Of a stretch of DNA of 64,000 nt, positions 59,252 to 64,000 are shown piece after piece. This stretch comes from Arsukibacterium sp. (GTDB lineage Bacteria > Pseudomonadota > Gammaproteobacteria > Enterobacterales > Alteromonadaceae): positions 1-64,000 of the forward strand of contig NZ_JAGYIM010000010.1 in assembly GCF_018402695.1 (NCBI RefSeq). Reading direction: 5' to 3'. Position 1 is the first letter of the stretch. Each line of letters begins with the position of its first letter. A model generated the notes under the pieces. The model was not told where the DNA came from and did not search any database. It worked only from the letters and a program-made list of their open reading frames with translations. A program made the position numbers and the translations under genes.

Positions 59252-59871
59252 ATGGCAATAACGGAATTAGTCGCGCCGCTGTTAACATTAACTGCGCTGG
59301 AATACGCCGCTAATGGTTTTTACTTACTGGCGGTGTTTCTGGCGGCCCGTAACAGTATTCACACCTGGTGGCTGGGGATTATTGGCTGCAGTTTATTTGC
59401 AGTGCTGTTTTATCAGGTGCAGTTGTACGCCGAAAGTATGCTAATGGCGTTTTTTATTGCCACTAATTTTATTGGCTGGTACCAGTGGGGCCGGGCCAGT
59501 GGTATTAAACATGTTAGCAAAAGCCGGTTAAGGCATTTATTGCCGTTCCACCGGCGCGTGCTTTAGCTGGTTACCGCAGCGCGTCGGTTGCTTGCTACAT
59601 AACCTGACCGATGCTTATGCGCCTTATGTCGACTCGTCTATTTTAATGTTCAGCCTTATCGCCCAGTTTTTATTAATGAACCGCAAACTGGAAACCTGGT
59701 GGTTCTGGCTACTGGTTATGTACGCGACGCTATCCTCTGCTGTATATTTCCGCGAGGCTGAACGTTACTGCTATTGTTTATTGCGGCTTCTGGTTTAATG
59801 CCTGGTATGGCTTGTGTCTGTGGCGCACATTAAGCCGCGAAAATATCCAGCCCGCGCACAGTAGTGGTTGA
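59252..59871 (+). pseudogene. pnuC: PnuC-type nicotinamide riboside transporter, broken by two +1 frameshifts
   Basis: Three consecutive frames together spell a PnuC protein. The first (from ATG 59252) has ALEYAANGFYLLAVFLAARNS and the substrate-binding WxxW in GWYQWG. The second carries LTDAYAPYVDSSILMFSLIAQFLLM. The third carries LNVTAIVYCGFWFNAWYGLCLWR to TGA 59871. The span of 620 bp is two bases over 206 codons, the normal PnuC length, so two single-base insertions (near 59532-59564 and near 59740-59755) explain it. PnuC takes up nicotinamide riboside for NAD synthesis. The gene is either freshly dead or intact with sequencing errors. Confidence 0.8.
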
Positions 59872-60037
59872 AAGAAGGCGGTTAAAAGCAGGCGGCTTAC
59901 AGGAGTGCTGCCCCCCACTTTAATATTTAAGTTAAAACAACAATCGGAGATCTCTTTTTCCATGTTGCTCGTAAACCGGGAAAATATAACCTTACTTCAC
60001 AGCACCCATCGCCTGGGCGTACAGGAAAGATAACACT

Positions 60038-60865
60038 ATGAAAAAATTCTCAAGTTTAATGCTGGCCCTGGTGCTACAGGGTTTTGTATTGCAAACAGCC
60101 GTAGCGCAAGACGACAATACGGCTATGGTGCCACTACCTTCAGTCGACGACTTCACCCGGGGTGAGGACGGCTGGGCTTTCGGACTGGGGCTGGGTATTG
60201 AATATGAAACCGCTTACGAAGGCTCGGATGAATTTGGGGTTGAACTGCAACCCGCCGGCGCCGTGCAGTGGCGCAGTGGCAATAACATTTTTTATTGGGC
60301 CGGTGAGGCCCTGGGCTGGCGTGGCGTTCGTGCTGATACCTGGTTACTTGAAGCCTTAGTGGGTTTTGAGGAGGGCCGCGAAGAAAGTGATTCTGACAAG
60401 GGCTATCTGGATGGGCTGGGTGATGGCGATGAAGGAGTTGAATTCGTACTGCAAGCGCGCCATGCATTCAGCGCCGACTGGCGTTACTGGCTGGTTGGTC
60501 GGGTGGTGACGGGTGAAAACGGCAACCTTGGCCTGTTTGGCGTAGGCCGCCGCTTCGGTAACCAAACCGACGGCTCCGGCTCGGAGATTAACCTGGTTGC
60601 GGTATTTCACGACAGCAAATATGCCAATAATGGTTTTGGCATCGACGCGCAGCAGGCCGTGGCATCGGGGCTGGACGAAACCAGATTAAGTAGTGGGCTG
60701 CGCTCGGTTGGCATCGATTACAATTACCGGCATAACATCAACCAGAACTGGCAGATCTACGGCGAAGCACTTTATGAGTATTACAGCAGCGACGTGCGCG
60801 CCAGCCCAATCGCCCGCAGTGATTATGAAGCTGAAGTAGGCGTCGGCTTTATCTATATATTTTAG
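60038..60865 (+). CDS. MipA/OmpV family outer-membrane protein
   Basis: A 275-residue protein with a clear signal peptide (cleavage near AVAQD, residue 23) and alternating beta-strand patterns through to a terminal aromatic, FIYIF. That end is typical of outer-membrane barrels. The N-terminal mature part FGLGLGIEYETAYEGSDEFG fits the MipA/OmpV family (shown in part). In E. coli MipA is a scaffold linking MltA and PBP1B; OmpV homologues are mainly porin-like. The specific role here is open. It is not in an operon with its neighbours. Confidence 0.88.
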   Translation: MKKFSSLMLALVLQGFVLQTAVAQDDNTAMVPLPSVDDFTRGEDGWAFGLGLGIEYETAYEGSDEFGVELQPAGAVQWRSGNNIFYWAGEALGWRGVRADTWLLEALVGFEEGREESDSDKGYLDGLGDGDEGVEFVLQARHAFSADWRYWLVGRVVTGENGNLGLFGVGRRFGNQTDGSGSEINLVAVFHDSKYANNGFGIDAQQAVASGLDETRLSSGLRSVGIDYNYRHNINQNWQIYGEALYEYYSSDVRASPIARSDYEAEVGVGFIYIF

Positions 60866-60993
60866 GTTGGTTAACCACAGCTTAAAGGGAGCCTCAGGGG
60901 CGGGTATTAATTTTGCCGTATTGATCAGCAAATTGATCTGCCCCTGACAGCCTGTCAGAAGTCATTTAAGCAGTGAATCTTCGAGCGTTGCTG

Positions 60994-61395
60994 CTACAAC
61001 CAAAGCCGCAGCAAGCTGGCGGCGATTAATGCCAGGTAGGTTACTGCGACCGTGGGTTTTAGCGCTTGTTTGGCGTAGCTAAGCAGCAGTTGTAGCGGGT
61101 TTTGCCGTTGATATTGCCACTGGCTATGCCACTGACAGCCGATATCCTGTGCCTGTAATATCGCTTGTTCCAGCTGCAGCAAACGGTTGGCCGCGCGCTG
61201 CTGCCAGGTTTTAAGTAAGGCTTCATGCAGCCAGAATAAGCCGATGACCCCCAGGAGCAGCTCAAGGCCGGCGGTGTTTTTCAGCAACCACAGCCATACC
61301 AGAATAGTGACTGCTTTTAGCCATATGGCTTGCTGCTCTTGTTTATCGTAGCTTTGCTGAACTAACAGCCATTCTGCCTGGTTTCTGTCGGTCAT
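60994..61395 (-). CDS. small membrane protein at the end of the sigma / DUF3379 operon
   Basis: A 133-residue protein I do not recognise. Hydrophobic helices lie at about 25-42 and 43-56 (near a hairpin), and another at about 113-132; the middle is amphipathic and Gln-rich (RLLQLEQAILQAQ). It starts 32 bp after the DUF3379 stop with AGGGA upstream of ATG 61395, so it is probably the last gene of the operon. It could be a partner of the anti-sigma factor; this is inference from position only. Confidence 0.65.
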   Translation of the reverse strand: MTDRNQAEWLLVQQSYDKQEQQAIWLKAVTILVWLWLLKNTAGLELLLGVIGLFWLHEALLKTWQQRAANRLLQLEQAILQAQDIGCQWHSQWQYQRQNPLQLLLSYAKQALKPTVAVTYLALIAASLLRLWL

Positions 61396-61426
61396 TGTGC
61401 ATCCCTGCTGCCTGCTGAGTGCGGCG

Positions 61427-62134
61427 TTAAATAAATTTCAGTTGTTGCTCCAGTTTAGCCGGTAATTGCTGTAAGTCAGCATCATTTTCACTCACCACCA
61501 CTAAATCAGCGGTTTTTAAGGCCAGACTGCGGCCGCGATACGTTTCATCAGAGAAATGATGCTCAAATTTCAGCTTGTTACTGGCCGGTACCACAAACAC
61601 TGTGGCCAGGCCATGCTCGGTTTGCATTACCAGGTGCAAGGAGCGGGTGCCACGAAAATCACAAAAGTTAGCGTAGATAATAGCCTGTTGCCAGTCACTC
61701 AGCTCGGCGCCAAAGCTGGCCAGTTTGGCATTCACCTGATCCAGCGATTGTGGTGCCAGCATTTGATCCATATAAGGGGCTTCATGATAGACATGCGCCA
61801 GCGCATGCTGGCCCAGGGTCATCCCGGGGTAACCATAATTAAACCAGTTCAGGGTCAGGCCGGCCACAAAGGCGACTGAGGCTGCCAGAGCAATGGCACC
61901 GGCAAAGCGCTTTTTCTGAGTTTGCTGACTGAGCAGCATTTGCTGGCGCAATAGTTTTAGCGGTAAGGTATCGGGTACTTCCAGCGTCAGCGCCTGTTTA
62001 ATCCGGGCCTGATCGAGCAACAGCTGGCGCTGTAGTTGTTGTAATTGTGGATCTGTCGCAACGGCTTGTGCCACCTCAGCAGAGCGAGCCAGCGGGTCGG
62101 CGATTAGCGCCTGTCTTAGTGTTAAATCAGCCAT
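61427..62134 (-). CDS. DUF3379 protein, probable anti-sigma factor
   Basis: A 235-residue protein with a cytoplasmic N-terminal half rich in Leu/Gln (LRQALIADPLARSAEVAQAV), one membrane helix at about 85-105 (AGAIALAASVAFVAGLTLNWF in parts), and a periplasmic domain. The start pattern (xLxxRxxLxADP) is characteristic of DUF3379, found downstream of ECF sigma genes in Vibrio, Shewanella and relatives. No HCC zinc motif is visible. The ATG shares a base with the sigma stop (TGATG), so expression is coupled. The family's anti-sigma role is inferred from position and topology. Confidence 0.78.
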   Translation of the reverse strand: MADLTLRQALIADPLARSAEVAQAVATDPQLQQLQRQLLLDQARIKQALTLEVPDTLPLKLLRQQMLLSQQTQKKRFAGAIALAASVAFVAGLTLNWFNYGYPGMTLGQHALAHVYHEAPYMDQMLAPQSLDQVNAKLASFGAELSDWQQAIIYANFCDFRGTRSLHLVMQTEHGLATVFVVPASNKLKFEHHFSDETYRGRSLALKTADLVVVSENDADLQQLPAKLEQQLKFI

Positions 62135-62790
62135 CACTTTCCCCCCTTTTGCCGGGTATCTTGTTGCGGTTTATGTTGTGCGATTAGGCGCTGCTTCAGT
62201 AATTGCCGTGCCCGGAATAAACGGGTGTTAACGGTGTTTACGTTTAAGTTGAGCAGTTGGCCAATTTCTTCGCTGTTAAACCCTGCCAGCGCCTGCAGCA
62301 ACAGCGGTTCGCCATACTCGGCTGGCAGCAACAGTAACTGTTGTTGCAGTAAGGCATTGTCATACTGTTGCTCCAGCGCCGGGTTAGTTTCATCGGTTAA
62401 GTTGTCTTGCTCAACATCACTGTAATCGAGTTGTTTACGCTCAAACCGCCGGGCATTTTCCCGGCGTAAAATGGTAATTAACCAGCTCTTCGCGGCATTG
62501 TCGTCCAGCAGTGAATCGAGCGCTTTCCAGGCCCGCAAAAATGTATCCTGGACAATGTCCTCAGCAATATGCTGATCCCGGCACAGCCAGAAGGCATAAC
62601 GATATAAGTCGGCATGATACAGCCGCACCAGCTGCTCATAGCGCTGGCTGTTACTTTGCGCTTTGCGCTTAAATAATGAGACCGGCAAACTGAACAAGCC
62701 ATTTCGTGATTGTGACATTACTACTGATTTCTGTTCACTGGAGAGAGTTGTAAGCGTAATCGACATAAGCTTAACCTGTAAAGCGATCAT
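62134..62790 (-). CDS. ECF RNA polymerase sigma factor
   Basis: A sigma-70 family ECF factor of up to 218 residues. Region 2 lies at about 48-118 (LVRLYHADLYRYAFWLCRDQHIAEDIVQDTF in parts, then SWLITILRRENARRF), and region 4 at about 145-200 (LLLQALAGFNSEEIGQLLNLNVNTVNTRLFRARQLL in parts). Several in-frame starts exist: ATG 62790, ATG 62766 (AGG 8 nt upstream) and ATG 62718; I give the longest. It follows the DoxX gene by 21 bp and precedes the DUF3379 gene. It resembles the sigma/anti-sigma pairs reported next to some bufferin/Gig operons. Confidence 0.88.
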   Translation of the reverse strand: MIALQVKLMSITLTTLSSEQKSVVMSQSRNGLFSLPVSLFKRKAQSNSQRYEQLVRLYHADLYRYAFWLCRDQHIAEDIVQDTFLRAWKALDSLLDDNAAKSWLITILRRENARRFERKQLDYSDVEQDNLTDETNPALEQQYDNALLQQQLLLLPAEYGEPLLLQALAGFNSEEIGQLLNLNVNTVNTRLFRARQLLKQRLIAQHKPQQDTRQKGGK

Positions 62791-62811
62791 TTGAATTGGC
62801 CAAAGTGCCCA

Positions 62812-63447
62812 CTATTGCAAAGCACCTGATGTCCGTTGACTGATAGAGCATTTGAGCCAGTGATCAACGCTGACATAGCGGCCCCCGCCACTAAACAGCA
62901 GGCTGAGCAGCATGGCAAAGTAGATGGCCGCAAACTCAATGCCGTTGTTCAGAATAACCAGCTTGCCACTGGAGGTAAGCCAGTCGTAATTACCATGCTG
63001 CTGTAACAGGCTGCGGGCAGCGGCAATTTTATCGCTGCTGTCCATTACCCGTTCATTAAGCAAAATGGTGCCATCGGCCAGCCAGCTGCTGCTATCAGCT
63101 ATCGCTGGCCAGCCATAGGGCAGGTGGACGGCGAAAATAGCGACCAACATGGTGACCAGCAGCGGTATCGTTACCAATCTGGTTAATAGCCCCAGCAACA
63201 GCATAACGCCACCAATCAGTTCTGCGGCAATAGCCAGACTGGCTAGTAACCAGGGCAAGGGCAAACCCAAGCCCCAGTCACTGTTGCCAAACCAGGCGAC
63301 GGTATCGGCAAAATGCCTGAATTTATTCCAGCCCGCCTGAATAAGCACCGGGGCCAGAATAAGCCGCAGCAGCAGCGGTGCCACGCCGCTGAACAGAGCC
63401 AGCCGGCCACGAAACTGCTGATAATGTGCATAGAGCTGGGTAACCAT
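62812..63447 (-). CDS. DoxX family membrane protein (HvfX / BufD type)
   Basis: A 211-residue protein with about four main helices. The N-terminal DoxX signature is LLRLILAPVLIQAGWNKFRHF (in parts), and LIGGVMLLLGLLTRLVTIPLL follows. Members beside DUF2063 genes are named HvfX; they belong to operons making copper-binding RiPPs (bufferins). The gene lies 132 bp after the DUF2063 gene on the same strand and 21 bp before the sigma gene. The biochemical role is unknown; a redox or membrane-anchor function is suggested by the family. Confidence 0.85.
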   Translation of the reverse strand: MVTQLYAHYQQFRGRLALFSGVAPLLLRLILAPVLIQAGWNKFRHFADTVAWFGNSDWGLGLPLPWLLASLAIAAELIGGVMLLLGLLTRLVTIPLLVTMLVAIFAVHLPYGWPAIADSSSWLADGTILLNERVMDSSDKIAAARSLLQQHGNYDWLTSSGKLVILNNGIEFAAIYFAMLLSLLFSGGGRYVSVDHWLKCSISQRTSGALQ

Positions 63448-63579
63448 AAAAATAGCCTGTCAGGGTGTCAGAGATAATGATGATGTTTAACAAGACCGTC
63501 AGAATGGCAAAGCTATTTCAGTCATTTTCCAACAAGGTAGGCGTTAAGGTGGAAGGTTAGGTGGGTTTAAAGTGGACGC

Positions 63580-64000
63580 TCAGGCCGAATATCCGCAAAT
63601 CGCGCCTTTACCGGCTAAATCCTGCAACAGGGGTAGGGCGCCCTGTTGCAGTTGTTGTTCGGTTAAGCCTGGTAATTGTGGGCTGAGGGCTTGGATAAGG
63701 GCATTAAATGTCAGGCCCGGTTGTTCAGCCAGGGTGTTAAGTAGCAGCAAGGTAGCCTGGTTTAGCTGAACAAACTTTACCTCATGCTCGCTGTTACGAT
63801 ACAGCAAGAAAAATACCGGCTGCGTGGGCTCAGCAGGTTGAAAATCGACGCATATTTGCTGCACCGGATACTGATAAGCGCACAGCATGGCCAGTTCAGA
63901 TAATTGTAAACGGGTGCTGCTGAGCGCGTCGCTGGCAAGTTCTGCCTGGCTGAGAGCAGGCAACTGCTGTTCGCTGGTTAAGGTTGCGATATATAGCTCA
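63580..64000 (-). CDS. HvfC / DUF2063 family RiPP maturation protein, 3' part
   Basis: A gene cut by the right end of the window: the frame stays open from 64000 to its TGA at 63580, giving the last 139 residues or so. The stretch LYRNSEHEVKFVQLNQATLLLLNTLAEQ (in parts) is characteristic of the C-terminal domain of DUF2063 proteins. With MNIO (DUF692) enzymes these make thiooxazole-type copper-binding peptides (BufC / HvfC / GigC). Its partners, the precursor (DUF2282) and DUF692 genes, would lie beyond the window edge. The assignment is strengthened by the DoxX gene that follows. Confidence 0.75.
   Translation of the reverse strand, partial: ELYIATLTSEQQLPALSQAELASDALSSTRLQLSELAMLCAYQYPVQQICVDFQPAEPTQPVFFLLYRNSEHEVKFVQLNQATLLLLNTLAEQPGLTFNALIQALSPQLPGLTEQQLQQGALPLLQDLAGKGAICGYSA

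Overview
This 64 kb window reads as a chromosomal segment of a gammaproteobacterium with about 50% GC. The long core blocks (dapB-carA-carB-greA; yhbY / rlmE-ftsH-folP-glmM-tpiA-secG-tRNA-Leu-tRNA-fMet-rimP-nusA-infB-rbfA-truB-rpsO-pnp-nlpI; leuS-lptE-holA-nadD-rsfS-rlmH-mrdA-rodA-rlpA-dacA-ybeD-lipB-lipA) follow the order known from Enterobacterales, Shewanella and related lineages. The proteins closely resemble E. coli orthologues in length and motifs. The mix of a DUF3379 protein, duplicated NhaD antiporters and a SulP transporter suggests an aquatic, salt- or alkali-adapted member of the Alteromonadales / Rheinheimera-Arsukibacterium-Alishewanella group. That placement is inference; no database search was run.

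Layout. 1-2 kb: a HprK-related kinase and a nucleotidyltransferase (HPr-rel-A type cassette). 2-6.6 kb: a frameshifted NhaC antiporter, an MFS-acyltransferase fusion and a YqhD-type aldehyde reductase, followed by a 106-bp inverted-repeat-bounded element. 6.9-12.8 kb: dapB, an attenuator-like leader, carAB and greA. 12.8-14.3 kb: a sigma factor with a multi-helix membrane domain, and a small membrane protein just upstream. 14.4-20 kb: tRNA-Gly, ybiI, a DUF2339 membrane protein, radD and a STAS-like orphan. 20-37 kb: the RNA-modification / FtsH / translation-transcription supercluster. It ends with nlpI and an adjacent lipoprotein carrying an HExxH protease motif. 37.8-51.7 kb: a PilZ protein, the lipoate genes, the elongasome genes (PBP2, RodA, RlpA, PBP5), ribosome assembly factors, nadD, holA, lptE, leuS and ybeL. 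52-59.9 kb: an ion and metabolite block (SulP transporter, universal stress protein, two tandem NhaD Na+/H+ antiporters, succinate-semialdehyde dehydrogenase, a twice-frameshifted pnuC). 60-64 kb: a MipA/OmpV outer-membrane protein, then a minus-strand ECF sigma / DUF3379 / membrane-protein group downstream of hvfX (DoxX) and hvfC (DUF2063, cut by the window end).

How the parts work together. The minus-strand 38-51 kb block joins cell elongation (mrdA, rodA, dacA, rlpA) with outer-membrane assembly (lptE) and lipoylation. The plus-strand 20-37 kb block joins heat-shock proteolysis (a sigma-32-like promoter precedes rlmE-ftsH) with the NusA-IF2-RbfA-TruB translation operon. The right edge is the tail of a copper-binding RiPP (bufferin / Hvf) locus with its own sigma/anti-sigma pair. 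The least ordinary items are the membrane-tethered sigma factor, the second NhaD with Asp replaced by Asn at a conserved position, the carAB leader, the NlpI-linked HExxH lipoprotein, the HprK-like cassette and the bufferin-linked sigma operon.

Three single-base insertions (one in nhaC, two in pnuC) are the only obvious gene breaks. They may be true mutations or sequencing errors.
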